This document shows, one piece after another, positions 1 through 13,900 of a stretch of 64,000 nt of DNA; position 1 is the stretch's first letter, and each line of letters opens with the position of its first letter. Below the pieces are notes generated by a model. That model saw nothing but the letters and a program-made list of their open reading frames with translations. It had not been told where the DNA came from and ran no database searches. The position numbers were made by a program, and so were the translations under genes. Source of the DNA: Symbiodinium natans (taxonomy: Eukaryota > Sar > Dinophyceae > Suessiales > Symbiodiniaceae); the NCBI GenBank assembly GCA_905221605.1, contig CAJNDS010000402.1, forward strand, positions 1 to 64,000. Reading direction: 5' to 3'.

Positions 1-215
1 ATTTTACGGAAATTTAGGGACCGAGGCTTCGGGCTACCCGGAACCAGAAATTTTCCAGAAATTTAGGGGAGCGAATCCGGCTTGCGGCCGTCGAAGAGGC
101 CCAGCCTTTCAAAGGGCGCAGGCCCCAAAATTTCCCGGAAATTTTGGGCCCCGGGTAGGCCAAAGCGGCTTGCTCGCCGGGGTCCAGAAATTTCCGGAAA
201 ATTTTGGGGCTGGGG
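1..215. repeat. short imperfect repeat with an AAATTT(CC)GGAAA core
   Basis: Four copies of a self-complementary motif related to CCAGAAATTTCCGGAAATTT occur near 5-20, 47-68, 124-146 and 184-208, separated by GC-rich spacers. The block ends abruptly at about 215 and very AT-rich DNA begins near 300. I see no coding signature. It could be the edge of a larger satellite or a degenerate mobile element cut by the window start. Confidence 0.5.
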
Positions 216-3200
216 CACTCCGAGGCGTGACGCACCGCATAGGGCTGGTTTGACCGTAGCGTTTTATAGAGTAGATAAATCTTTTTCATACATCACGAAG
301 AAGATTCCACGATAATCTTTCAAGGTTCTATTAGAGATCATACGAAAATGAATTTTTCGAAAAGAATATAAACGAGATATATTGAATATTAATGAATAAT
401 ATTGAAAAATTTCGATTAGAAAATTCGAAATAGTTAGATAAGAATAATTTTGAAAAATATTAAAATGATAAATATGATCTCAATATATTTCAATCGAGAC
501 CCAACGAGGTATCAAGCAAAAATTGTAAATAAAAATCATTTTCAAAGAATTTGTTTTCGAATATAAATCCAAGAACAAGTCCTGATGCCCCTTCGAACTG
601 AAACATGCGAATAACATTTCCGAAGCTAAATACCAGATATGCGCCTGACACCTGTGACACCATGGGAGACCGCAGGGTTTTTTTGAGTTTCTGCAGAGCG
701 TTGGATGCGAGGAAGCCCTACGCCTCAGATTGAGGCGACCGGCTTCGCACGCTTCGCATGTGCCCATGCCGCCGTGCCCTGGGAGGATCCTGCGGCTAAA
801 GCAAGGCTGGCAAAGCTCTCATGTTGTGTGGTCCTCTCCACACGCACACACACACAGACACCCAAACCCAAACCCACTCACACCCGCACGCCTGCGCGCA
901 CGTACTGCACATGCACTGCGCACGGCAACGCAAGCACAACAAACACACAGCGTACCCGCGAAGTGCAGCGCACGGATGGCGGTTGCGTCTCCTTGCATGC
1001 CACATATTGCCACATCTCGTTCACACGGTCTCTCGTTTTTTGGAGGGTTCCCGACCCGAGTTAGTTTTGCTTCTTCTAAGCTCGCGTGTTTCGTCCCTGA
1101 CCTTGCACAGGTCGCCTCAGCAAGTTGTTAGCTTGCGACCCTCAGCGCCATTGACTGCCGCGCCCGTCCTTTTTTGATGCCGGAGATGAGCTTTGCTTTT
1201 GGCTCGCCGTCCTCCTCTTCGATCTTTCGCGGCTTCTGACTTCCATGCTTTGGACCTGCACGAAGGTACGGTGCACCAATGCGGCACCGCACGGTGCCAC
1301 ACAACAACTTCCACAACTTCCACAAGTGGCACCTCGACTTTCGCGTCAAATGAAACTGCGCGCTTCCCGGAACCTGACTTGCAGAATCGCACAATCAGGC
1401 ACGTACCATCGGGTCAGAACCAAAGAAGTCAAAAGAACAAACAAACTGATCTCCCTCAGTATGTGCCGATGTCGACAGTACGTTTAAACTTACCCAACCT
1501 TTGTGCCAGCTGCCACCTAGCCGGCTTCAGCCGTGCAGCTGGACTTCCTCGGCTCCTTGCCCTGCGGCTCATCGGGGGAACGCCCCCGTGAGCTGCGGAG
1601 CGAATCGAGCTTGGACCTCTTGCCAAAAAAAGATGCTTTTGGGGATGTTCTCCGAGCACCCTGGAGGCGAACCGACAGCTCCAGCCAACTCGCCTGGCTC
1701 GGCCGAGAGGCGTCTGGAACAAGCAGACCTCCCGGGACACCCTCCGGCCCTCTCCCCAGCCCAGCCCGGCATTCAGTGCTGGCCGCACTTTCGGCCCCCT
1801 GGAACCCTCTCTTGGGACCGCCCCAAACGTCAATGTGACTGCGATGCGCAGGCTACACCCGTGTTGGGCAGGCGGCGCGCGCAAGCATTGACAATATTGG
1901 ACAACTATGCTGTCAGTCTGGGCTGTCTGGACTTGAAGCCTCCTATAAGCCAACAAACTTTGAAGACTGACCGTACCACTGCCGCAGCATAACGCGCGAC
2001 GAGAACTCTTTAAGCGGCTCTTCGACGACACCGTCCTCACGCTTTCTTATTCTTGTCGTGCTTGTACAGGCACAGCTTCTATACATTTTGTTCGCGTAGA
2101 TCCCAAACAGTGCGACGACAATCGCATTTGGTACCGGTAACCCAAAAGCCAACCCACACGTCCAGAAAGCGATGGCACCTTCGCAGTTAATGAAAGAAGA
2201 CGCCAAAAGGCGACGACAGTTTCGCATTCCGCGAACCCAGAAGCCAAAAAGCGATGACAGTTTCGAGGACGGCTAGGCGAAAGCGCGATCTTCATCGGTC
2301 CAGGCTGTGCCGGCCTTGCGCGCCGTGCGTGCCTCTCGAGCTAGCCTGAACGTTGGGACCCCTTAGAGTTTTCACCACACACTGTTTGGAAAATCATTAA
2401 TGCACACCCAAGGCTGCGGCTGACTCTGTCGAAAGCTATCCCTCTGAATCTCTTCCTTCACCCGCAGAATGCTCGACGCCGACGAGGTTGATTCCTCGGC
2501 TGTGGTGCCTGAGCTGACAGAGAAGCTACATGACAATGAACATATGCTCGACCTGCACTACTCATCCTTGCGAAGACAGGCGTCCTGTGGTATCTTCTGG
2601 CATCATCTAGAGCGGCGTTACCGTCTCTGAGGGCTGCGCTCCCTGAGGAATGCCTTTGTCCTTGCAAGATGTACCCGAAGAACCGCCAAACCCACGGAAA
2701 AGCCAATGCCCGCACTTGACTGAAACATTTTTACTGAAGTCCTCGTTCTGCAAGGAGCTCCGCCTTGATTCGACCCTTGGCGGTGTCCGACTCATCGGAT
2801 GACATCCTTTGCTCTTACGTGACATGACCGCACATTCTCCATAGTTAAGGGCCGCTGGCCCCTTGGGGTTGGTCTTGGTACCAGGCTGAGGGAAGACAAT
2901 GCCTGTATCACAGACACACCCACAACCCGCTGTCATCTCATCCAGTCTTGGATTCTGCTTGCCAGTGCCCACGTGCTCGTGTGGAATCTTCGGCAGCTGG
3001 GCGAAGCATAAAGATGCCTCCCCACAGCGGGCAGCGGGCATATGCCAAGTGGTTAGGAAAATTCCGGCTTAGCTGGACTGCGACCTCGAAAGGCAAGCAT
3101 TTTGCCACGCATTCGGCTGGCTCATATGCGTCTGTTATTCATATGGCTCACAGAACAAGGAACAGGGTCAGCTATTGACTACACAATGCCAGTGATGGGC

Positions 3201-5096
3201 AGATAACCAAATGTTGTCCCGCGCCATGTGTAAGAGGAGAAGTGTGTCTGAACCTAGTCGAGCCCTTTCAGGACTGGATCCCCAGCTTGCCTTGTCCACT
3301 TTGTTTGCTGGGCGGGGCAGTGCAGACCAGTCTTCAGCAGATAAATCAGGACCACCGTCGTCTGTGCTTGCACTGGAGACATTGATCGCCGCTGCCTTGG
3401 CCTGCATGGAAAACTGAAAGCAGCTATTGCATCTCAACGCCGTTTCATGTAGCGGCGGCATCTGCAGCTTTGGTGGTTTGGCTTTTTTGCCTGCCCTACT
3501 TTGCTCTGGCCTGTCAACTTTGCTGCTGCAGGCACCCGTGACGATCAGACAGATCCTAGGCCTCTAGCTGCGCAAGAACCCTTCGCCCGGTCTTACATCG
3601 CCATCACATACTCCTATTGCACCCCTGCTCACGGGCGGCAAACGGCGACGCCCACTGAATACGGTTTTGAGGTTCCTATGGCCTCCCTCTCGCGCCGTCG
3701 TGAGGACCGCCGGCGCGACGACCCTCTTCGCACCTGACATGGAAGCTGCGAGGCATTTGCCAAGTCGAGCTCTTTGCTTGAAGAGTGACTCGGAGGGAGG
3801 GGCCCCCTTGAAGGGGCTTCGAGATGCTTCGATCTGCTTCGATGAAAGAACTGTACGGCTTGCGGATTCGGGGTTTCGAGTTGTATATAGTGTGGCAGTC
3901 TCACCTGAGCAACCCATGGCAGGTTGCCAGGAGATCTAGGTTCGTGCACTAGCGATACTGTCAGTCACGGAAAAAGCCAAATGAATCTGCGGGTCACGAA
4001 GAACATGGTGCGCAATCAAGTAAGACGCCCAAAGAAACAATCCAGGGTATCCACATGTATCCACGGTGCATGAACAACGAAGGATAAACGGCGTGCGCCT
4101 GGTCCTCATCAGGGCTCTCGCTGCGCCGGGTTGGTGCAGCAGGCTCCTGCAAGAGCATCAGCGGCTTCCCTTGTTGGGGGAACAGGCCTCCTAACGACCT
4201 GCCGTTGGATCCAGAAAATATGTCGATCATTCCAGATCAAGTCCGTGAGTGTAGGCCGACAAAGCTGCTTCGGCAAATGATTGGAAACTTCCCGGAGGCC
4301 TGTTCTCTCCGCCGGCGAAAGTCAGGCAAGTTGCCTCGATCTCTCCGGCATCACACTGCTCCAACAGTCAATTTCCCAATGTGTCGACGTTTTGCCATGC
4401 TCTCTGTTAAGCTCCCAATGGCTGGTTTCAGGTTCGCGGTCGGGGCTTGTGTGCTCTGGGTTCAGAATTCAGAATGGGGTGGGGGGTCTTTCTGCTTTTC
4501 TTTCGTGCCTATCCTAGCCGGCGCGCAAAGTGCGCAACAAGAGAAAATCATCTGGTTCCAAAGCCGAGTGAGTGTGACCACATGCGCGTGTGCTCGAGTC
4601 GCTCATCTCGCCTCTCTTCACCGTACTGCAGGTGGGAAGCTTAGCCACGGAACAGCCGCCACTTCTTCATAATAGTAGTTCACCTCTGCTGCGGATCAAA
4701 CAGCCACGCTAACACAACTCCTTGGGCGCGTACTTTTCACAACGCCGAATAGTCGAGAAGCTCCAAGAGGAACACCGACTCCAACGATGAGGCCCAGCAA
4801 GAGCACAGTTCCCAGCCAGATGAAGAGCGTAGTCCCTGACAAAATGCTGCAACAAGCCTCAAAAGCCTAAAGGATCCTAAAGGGCACCGAACGTTCGAAC
4901 ATGGCCCATCGCTCCTGAGATATCAGCCATCCCGGACCGCAGAAGTGCGGGCCCCAACTGCGCCCAGCTGCGGGGCCTCGCTCCAACACTTTGCAGAGAC
5001 ATGCTTGAAGCCTTCTGCCTCATATGCTCCAAACTTTGCCCCGCTCCGAAACAGGCACTATGATGTTGGCAGTACTCACACAAACGGCTGCCCGGC
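216..5096. other. no supported gene
   Basis: Positions 300-560 are strongly AT-rich, and 838-905 is rich in CA dinucleotides and CCCAAAC. The rest has ordinary composition. Open frames exist on both strands, but none shows a recognisable domain or a run of exons with matching phase and AG|G acceptors. I cannot assign a function to anything here. Confidence 0.5.
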
Positions 5097-5435
5097 CTGT
5101 TTGTTGGACTTCTGTGGAGTACGTGCTGGACGCGGGTCCACTTTTCCTCGGACGATTGCATCGGCAGACGGGGATCCGTGAGCCACCGAAACACAGCCTG
5201 TGCTTGCTGGATGTGTTCTTGTGAAACGGCTTCCTTGAAACCTGCGTGCACTCGCGCTTTAGTGAAGGAGCCATTGGCGCAGCTCGCAATGTCATCGCAG
5301 TGCCATTGGGCAGATTGATGACTGCATCAGCTTCACCGTTGGAGGATATTGATACCTGAAGGACATAGGGATCTATGTTGACCCACTCCAACATACTAGT
5401 ACCGAGGCAGCGGCAGGAAGCTTCTGCAATGACTC
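5097..5435 (-). CDS. unrecognised multi-exon gene, three candidate exons
   Basis: Three stretches on the minus strand read as exons bounded by AG acceptors and GT or GC donors. 5356-5435 ends in NIDPYVLQ. 5242-5355 is 38 codons, begins VSISSNGEAD and ends KRECTQ. 5097-5197 begins AVFRWLTDPRLP and ends SPTNR. The junctions around the middle exon use CAG|GT at both ends. The amino-acid mix is protein-like, and the exon style matches the firmly identified genes in the window. I recognise no family. The gene lies downstream of the large HECT ligase on the same strand and must be separate, because the ligase stop codon is at 7902. Neither end of this gene is located. Confidence 0.4.
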
Positions 5436-6255
5436 CTTCCGAATCCAGCCAGGCCCCAATGGATGGAGAGCTTCCTGTAGCACAGTCAGGAAGGCAGACC
5501 AGGATGATGCCTCCTCATAGTGTGCCAGGCGACTTGCTGGCCTAGTGCCACAGCTAATAGCGCCCCCCTAACTCCTGCAGAGCTGCCTTCAAAGGACCAT
5601 GTGCCAAAGCGCAAGGGAGCAGCAGGTAAAGCCTCAGCTCGAACCGATGTTCGATGTAGTTTGTGATGAGACACGCGAAAGTGGCATCTTGACAGTGCAA
5701 ACGCTAGCAGCAAGAAGTCAATCGGGCCAAAAAAGCTCACGCATCACGTCGATCGCATCATCCCTGGATTTGATTTGCTCTGCCAGCGTCGATCAAGTGT
5801 GAGCTGTACAAGGTCGTGGCAGGAACAGCAAGCTCAAGCAAATTTTAAAAACAGGCACATACTCCGGGCTGGGCTGTCAGGGTAGTGGGGCCCTGTAAGG
5901 GAACAGCCGGCAGGCCCAAGTGTGAAGATCGAGGAGGAGCCGGGCGCCAAGCAGCTGTCTGCAGAGGAGACGGCCGGGGTCTGCGTCGCTTTGAAGCCGG
6001 CCTTGGCGCCTTACTTACTGCTGCTGTACGAGCAGTCGGGGCGCTGGCGGACTATGGCATCCATCGGCGGCAGGTTTGACGCCCTCTCAGCCGAGAACGA
6101 TGCGCCCTGACGCCGACCCGCCTCGCCTACCTCCGGGGCGACCTGCTTGGCGCCCGGCTCCACGGCGTGGGGAGGAGCTCTGAACTGTTGCTGAGCCAGG
6201 GCCGCCTGCTGCCTGCTGCTTCAGCTGAAAGCTCCCCGCCTGCTGCTGTCGCTAG

Positions 6256-6807
6256 GCATGGAAGGCCTCGACTTGCTGTTGTCGCTCGGCCTGGAAGTTC
6301 CGGGCCTGCTGCTGCAGGCATGCGAGCATCGTGTCCTGCTGGGCCTGCTGGCTCCTCAGGCGGCTGTCTTGGAAGCGATTCCAGATGCCCTCGAGCTGCT
6401 GATCCATTTGCTGCGAGAAGCCTCCATGCTCCAGCTTCGGAGCCACTGCTAAGGTCGCCGGAACTGACGGAGCCGACGGAGCCGCATGGCAAGGCGAGGT
6501 CCTTTTCTGTAGGCTCCTCTTCTCCCTCTTCCTGGCCCACACCATCTGTGCCAGCATCCCTGTCCTCTTCCTCTTCGTATCCCGGCAGAGTCTCCTCGCA
6601 CCAGCTGGAGCCTGCGACTGAGTCATCAACCACTTTCCCGAAACCAGTTGATGACTTAGGGTCCAACGTGTACTTCAACCAGTGTACCCCCAGATACCCC
6701 CCGCTACCTTCCTGTAAACAGTTGCTCTCCTCCTGAGTCTGGTCCACAGACTCTTCAAGCAAAGGCGTGCCAGGCGCAGGCTCAACGCCCAAGAACTTCA
6801 CGGACAT
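6256..6807 (-). CDS. acidic and glutamine-rich unrecognised coding stretch
   Basis: From an ATG at 6807 the minus strand reads MSVKFLGVEPAPGTPLLEES and then an acidic segment with runs of Glu. A second overlapping frame, about 6256-6480, reads as a Gln-rich helix containing QQMDQQLEGIWNRFQDSR and QQQARNFQAERQQQ. That frame stops at a TAG next to CAG codons near 6256, with more Gln-rich sequence beyond. The first frame may be spliced to the second. The in-frame stop could be a decayed CAG codon, or could lie in an intron. I recognise no domain. The Gln-rich part could come from a transposon-derived protein, but that is only a guess. Confidence 0.3.
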
Positions 6808-7901
6808 GGCTACATCACTAGTTGCTGACTTAGAGCCCCACTGGCTATGGAACAGATGTTACTCCGGAGGAATTGCCTTGTCCTCTTCTGCACGGCAGGA
6901 AGATTAAGCCTCTCGCTTCATGGGTCGGGTTGTTGCCCGGCGCCAGTCATGGCACGGGACGGTCAGGGCGAATTGAGATGCGCTACGGACCAAGCCACCT
7001 GGCCAAAACAATGCAACATATTGCATGTTCAAGCTAGCAGCTAGCCCTATCTCGGAATCTCTGATCCAGCTTACCAAATCTCGACTTCTCCGGATCTTAG
7101 TTCGTGCGCGGTTGAAACTGCCGCTGCACTCGCAGAGCAGCAAGATCCGCTGCTTCGCAGCGATCTGCCTCTGCAAGAAGGGCCTGCTTGAGCACAAAGG
7201 CTGTCAAGTGCGGGGTTGAGTGCCTTGTTTTAGTGCGCCGTCAGGTTAATCCAGGATTCCATGGTGATGTTGAATGCCACTTGAGTCAGTTTCTGCTGGT
7301 AGGCAGCTTGCACACGATGGCTAAGACGCACAAGAGAAAGTGCAAACAGATAAAGCCCCACAAGACCGGATTCCGTTGAATGAGCTGTCCATCCATTGGC
7401 ATGATCGCGAGCCGAGAAGGCACACATTTGTAATGTTGCAGCCGCTGTGTCGCCATCCTCCCGCTCTGTGCAGGATGTATTGGGAACTGCAGAACTGCAT
7501 AATTATGGACATGTCCACGGGCGCTATCGAATTGGCTATGTACTTGGTGACTCAAGAGTCATTCATCGAAGCTTCGTGGGGGGGTGAGAATGCTGAGTGC
7601 TCGCGGCACTTTGGCCGTCTCTTCATGGGATGCACACATTGACATGTTCAATGGCAAACCGCACTACGAGCAGGGTGCTGGGGTGCGGGCTCCACATGCC
7701 CTGTTGCAACATTCCGTACAGATTTCTGAGTGGCCATGTTCGCTTTGTGACAGCATGGTCTGCACGGCTGCCGCTCCACATCGTGTAACTCCCTGGAATC
7801 AGAGGGTGCCAGACACGGGCATTAGCTATGGTGGTTCTCATAACTCTCACTAATTCAAGTCTCTGGTTCCAGGTGCATCTGTCCATGACGCGGCTGAAGC
7901 C
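6808..7901. other. downstream region of the HECT ligase gene
   Basis: About 1.1 kb between the HECT ligase stop codon and the next candidate exons. No conserved coding block, tandem repeat or RNA gene was recognised. It probably holds the 3' untranslated region and intergenic spacer. I saw no clear AATAAA-like signal, which would in any case be unreliable in dinoflagellates. Confidence 0.4.
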
Positions 7902-10900
7902 TCAGGCAAAGCCGAAGCCTTCATGGCCTTCGTGCACTGCCTGGCCGAATCGCACGTTCATGGGGACTTCTGAAACTCAAGGTACTCGTAGCAACATCGA
8001 GATGAGCCATCTTCCAGATGTAACGCCCAACGATGCATGTGCAGGTGATTGGCAGGCAACAGCATTAGGGAAGCGCAGACAATGCTCAGAACACGCACAG
8101 CAAACACTCAGGTGAATACTTCCCATTTAGCTCTCTACTGCGGGCAAAGCCTTACGAGTGCTGTACAGAGCAAGCGCAGCTTTTGAAGGACTCGTGCCTG
8201 GAGCAATTTATCTCGAAGGACTTCTTCCGAAGGATAATCGGGAAGGTCGAGCCTTTCCAGCATAGAGTCACAAAGCGAATCTCGGCCGCTTCAGTCAGCA
8301 ACGGGCTCAGCTGAATCAAATATTGCCAAGTCGGGCTAGTGGCTGATTGAAGCATGTGTGAGCCTCATCACAATTGGCAGGCCCGACACAGGACTCTATG
8401 AGCGCATGCCATGCACTGCTGTCACGACTGCAGCACTCAACAAGGCCAGGACAGAAGGCAACCGATCAGGACCGTATGCCCGGTGGATGCAGAACTTCTG
8501 CGGTCCACGCATTCCGACAAGTCCCTGCGGATCAAACACAAAGTCTTCGATGCCAAGTGCAGAGCTTCTTCAGCACAAAACAAACTGCCTTGAAGCCTTC
8601 CACGGGCACGCGAGAGGTGCCGGTCGCGAACTGAAGGAACCTTGCCCGACTCACTTCCGGTGTGCCCACATGTGAGACGTGGCGGTTTGGAGACGTGTCC
8701 GAGGCTCTCGGCCAGGCCCTCTGCTCTTGGCTGAACTCACTGAGCACCTTCCAGAACCTTCAGCTTCCATGTCAGCCGGTCAGGTCACGTGGCTCCTACT
8801 TGGGACAAGACGAGATAAATACTCAGACGCCCTGTCTGTGCACGTCTGGGCCACGCACCATTGGATCTGGTCGGACCTCTCAGAAGGGTCGTGGCAGTCG
8901 TACCATCGCTTGGCTTGGCATGGATGAAAAGCACATGCAGATGAACACTTCTGCTAAGGTTGTTCGAAGCCCGTCTAGGTGACTGTCGCTGTACCAAAGA
9001 AGATAGGTAAACCCTGAAAATCTACCTAAGGGCACGTCTGCGTCGTGTAGTTGTGGTACTCGGTATTGGCCTTGAGATCCTGGGTTGCTCAGTGAAAATG
9101 GACGATTCTCCCCAAAGATCTGGAGACTCTGCACCGGATCTCTTCGAGTGCACGTACCAAAAAGTCGAAGCCATCGAAGGATCTCTCCTGCCTCGATGTC
9201 GATGTCTGGCAACCCAGAGATCAGCAGCTCAAGCTCCTTGTCCTGAGCCGCGGACATTTTGCCACATGGGAAGTTTCAGTTCTACCCGAGCAAGCTGCAA
9301 CAATGACAAGAAACAAACAGCAAAGTGTTCTTGTGTGTGGCTGGGATGTTTATGATGTTTGGGGATGCCTCGACGAAGGGCTGAACTTTCTGAGATTCTG
9401 AAAGGAGCATTGTTACTTGCATGGAAGAAGTCGCTGGGGGACTGGGAGGGACCCTTTACAATGGGTGCTCTGAATTCCAGACTATGCAGCGCTTGCTAAA
9501 ACGGGCCAGAGACTCGTCAAACAGCGACAGCAGCTCGGGCGGCACGATCTCGTGCAGGCCTGGCCGCTCGATTCTTGGGTCTGTGCCACTGTGCTCGCGG
9601 AAGATTCAGATGCAGGCCCTTGAGGAAGGCATCGATCTGTTGTCGGACGGAGTTCGTCCTGAGTGAAGACGCGCCAGCCCACAAGGCAAAGGCGTAGGCC
9701 TTCTGCCGCCCTCTACGCGCCGTCGTATTTGCAGGAGACGTCGTGGCAGGTGACCTCATGTCATGCGAGGTCCCGGCATCTTGTGCTCTGACATGAGCTG
9801 GATGTACTCGTACTTGTTCTCGTTGGTCACAGGACTTAGCCGGCATTGCTGCGGGTACGCAATTCAATACCCGAAGCCTTCCTCGTGTAAGCATTTGCCC
9901 TAAGCCATGAAGATCCCGGCTGCACAACAACCCCGCGAACGTCAAATTTATTAGCATGACATATGCGAAACCATCTGACAACACATGTGAAAACATCGGA
10001 AAACCACATGAGATGATCCGTGGGTGAGGCTACACATGCAAAGCGCATGCTCAAAGCGACCTACATCCTCACCCCGTTTCGCAGTGTTGAGGCTTCTGAG
10101 GATGGGTTTCAAGGGCTTCCTGGAAGCCCAAACCCCCCAAACCCCTCGGCGAACCGCAAGTTTCCGAGGCGAAAGCTGCTGTAACGATACCCAAGCTCTG
10201 AAAAAAGTGTGTTTCATGCTCTCTCTCTCTCTCTGCTTTTTACGCTCGCTGTACAAGCTACGCCACTTCTTCAGGGCTACCCCGTGCTTAACTACAATAC
10301 AAACCAACAACACAGTAACAACTTTCTATGTTGAACCCCTTCACAATCCTTAACAACAACCATGCAGGACTTCTACAGTAGAAAGCACGGACTCACGTTG
10401 CTCTGTATATAGATTCCTTCTTAGCGCGAACGGCACTTGCCGTGTCCTTCAGAAAACCCGCGCCACTAGCCTGCTTTCGCGCGGACACGGCACGATAGCA
10501 AAAATAGGTAAAGTCTCGATATTGCGGGCCGGCTGCATGTTGCGACCGTTCGGCTTCAAGTCGACCACCTGTGCAGATCCGTTCACCGCGAAGATTCCAG
10601 CCACTTCTACTGCGCTCATGGAACGCAGTGGCGAGGGGCCACAGACCATGCGGCTTGGAATGGGGTCCGCGCTTCGGTCTCTCCCCCTCCCGCACTCGGA
10701 CCTTGATCTGACCAAAGTCATCGCTCTCTGCACAGAAATAAAGCTCAATGACGTCGGTGATGTCCTGAGCGAAAGGCAGCGGTAGAAAGAGAAAGGGAAA
10801 GAGAAAGAGAACGAGAAAGAGAGTGAGAGTGAGACAGTCGTGACTGAACCAGCCCTGCCGTTGCCAACATGCACGAAAGCACATGTACATCGTTGGGGGA

Positions 10901-13900
10901 GGGGTTGCAGTGATCATGACAATTCAGATCTACTTCTAGATGCCTCCTCCTCTTCAGCTCCCTTAGGCTCGTGCGTGTTCCAACATCCACTTCAGATTGG
11001 AGAAGTATTCCGGATCGAAAGCTTCTAGATCTGCAGCAATGACCTGACAATCATGTCGACCACAGGGACTGAGTGAGTGCGTGACAAACAGGCACTGCCT
11101 AAGGCGCCGGGGCTTGGAGCTCAAACTGGCAGAGCGCCCGGGAGCACCCAGGATTCCAAGCGCGCATGTCACCACGTCTATCGGGCCCAAAGGGGACTTT
11201 GGCCAGAAGAGAAAACAAAGGATCCAGAAAAATAGAAGAAAGACCAGGGTCCAGGCTCCATCAGCGGAAGTAAACAGCGCCCTAGCCCCAGCACCATCAG
11301 CGCAAGCGAACAGCCGCCGTCATGGTACGAAAGTCACCGGCCCCAGGGAAATCGAGGGAATGTGGTGGAGTGGGCGCTTTGGGGCGGGGGGGGGGGAACA
11401 GCACCCGTCAGGGTGCGCAAGCAAATCGCCCTCGGGCGAGTCGTCCAGAGAACAGGTCAGAAAGGTGCGGAAAAGGGGCAAGTGGGGCGGAGGGGGGGGT
11501 TTGGGGCGCTTCAGGCCCGGATCCAGCACAGGTCCAGGGTTTCGAGCCGAGATATGGGACTTGTGGCATTCTTGGCCATTGGAATGTTACTTCCCACAGC
11601 TACCTCATCAAGTTTCAGATCAACCCTGGCTCAACATCATCGTGAGTCTCTTTTGAACCGGGTCGGACCTTCTTCCCCAGCATGTGCTTGTAGAAGCCGC
11701 GGGTGAACCAGGCCTGAACAGGGGTTGCCGAAACCAGAACAGCTTGGTACACCCAAATTCTTAGGGGCTGCTTCGCAGATGGAGGTTGAAGAGGACAAAA
11801 AGCACGAAAAACCGGATTCCCTTTCAGCAGGCAACAGCTAGCAGCAACAAGGGCATAAGGCCGTGAGCCTCCAAGTTTTGAGCGTCGTGAATCGCTTTTC
11901 CGATCACTCGCCCGATGAAGTGGAAGAAGTCGAGGTGGTCTCTGGTCACATACGACCTCTTCTGAGCTTTGACATGGGGGTTTCCTAAATTAGGGTACCT
12001 TATTGGGGTCCTTACTATAAGGGAATCCGACTATTTGGGGATCTAGATTGGGGGCCCTACTTTCGTAAAGACCCACATGTGCCCTCTGCAGAGGCCATTG
12101 AAGCAGCTCGCTCGCTCTCGCGCCAGTTGCATGACACATGCACTCCGAGATCCAAACATCGGGTTCGGGTGGTAGGTACAAGCTTTGCCGCCAGCTTGGA
12201 CAAAGAGTGCCTGCCATCAGCCCTTGCTCTAGAAATCTGTAATATATAGCTACAGTTAACACAACAGAGTGGGCAATTGTCACAGAGCCACAGCCGATGT
12301 ATCTTCGCAAGCTCAACACCGGTCACGATGCTGAGTGCAGCGCATAGTTGGGGTTGAAAATCTCTTTCGCCAAAGCCCCACACCACTCCTGCCAGCGCAT
12401 CAGCCCAGCTTGGAGATTCAGACAAGGAGCTTCCTCCGAAGCTCAGTTTGAGAGTGCAAGTATTGCGCAGGTGTGGCTGCCGGCCTTTCCGACACCGCCA
12501 GCATCAATGCCTTCTGCAAACCCCCAGCGGCCACGCCGAAACAAACCAAAGCGATGTGAGCGACACTGAACAACACTGAGGGTTCCGTAATTGGGGGGTA
12601 CCGTCCTGGGGTCCTTATTATCAGGGAATCCTACTATATGTGGGGGTTTATATTTTAGGCGTCCCTTATGGTCGTAAACCCCCAACTGTTGAGGTGATGG
12701 GCTTTCGGCACCGGTGCTGGGTCCACGGCCTTCCTCCCCCTGGAACTGCACCTGCCAGGTGCTACTCTGATGCGGGGGGTACTTTGTAACTTTGTGTTTA
12801 CAGCAAGATCTCCCCCTTAACCCTAGGATGTCGTTGTCCCAGGACGTGGATGTCCCAGGACGTGGATTTCAGCCAAAAACAAGTGGCTAACATCCACGGG
12901 CCTCAGACTCTTCGCGGAACAAAAAGCCACAAATCCAATGCCAAAACCCAAAATAGAAAGGAGAAAATCCAGGCTGGTTTCTCTGGGTACCCCTAGAAAA
13001 AAAGGATGCCCTGAAAACTTTCTCTCTTAATCCCGAAGAACCCTAAGGCCCTAAGCTTAAGCACCTAAGAACTCTTACGAACCGTAAGAACCCCAAAATT
13101 CCTTAAGGCACCTCAACGTACTCTTCTCTCATCTTCACAAAGAAAGGAAGGAAGAAAGAAAGAACGAGAAGAAAGATCCTCAGCATTCTGGCTTCCTTTA
13201 ACCATGGCTTTCTCCTCGTTCTTCTGCGCAGGGCATCCCTTTAATATTAAAGGATCCGTGATTTATGCGGTTTTTAACAGGGGAACCTGGCATTCGGGTA
13301 ACGAAAATGGTGCAACGAAGACTTGGCCGTTTCCTTCCCACATGTGAACCGGGCACCGTAACTTTTCAGGTCTTGGCTAAGTGCTGGCCCATTGGGCCCT
13401 TCCCCCAAGGATCCCGGCCAAAGGCAAGCAAGGGAGATCAGCAAGCTTTCGCTGCAAAGGATGCCGCAAAAGCATGCAGCTGCCTGCCTGGATCTTCGCA
13501 CGCAGCTCTTCACCAGTCCGGTTTCTCCTTGAAAGATCGTAAAGAATACTGCAAGAGTCTTGTAAAGATCGTCACCCAGCACAACGCGAACATGGGATGG
13601 GCTCAACGAGCTCCCAGCAGCTGGTGATAGGAATCCATGAAGATCTCGGAGCGCCTGGGCGGCAATGCCAGCCAGCGTCGTATCTGAACCCCCCCCCATG
13701 CATGCTCTGCACACCCTGGCCTGACACGAAGGCGAATCGTTTCGTATCGGCTCTCCATCCTCCTGGACCTGGCGCGTAGATGAATCTGCGCAGACAGTTG
13801 TCGGCAGGTTCCCTGGAAGGAAAACCATGGGCCGAGACATGTCGAGATGCATCGAGCGATCGGCCAAAGTGGGCCAAGCGATTAAACACATTCAAGCGCA

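Noticed and set aside
11081-11656. 191-codon plus-strand open frame
   Set aside because: It lies opposite ligase introns and exons, is driven by G-tracts, and has no domain. It is a shadow frame.
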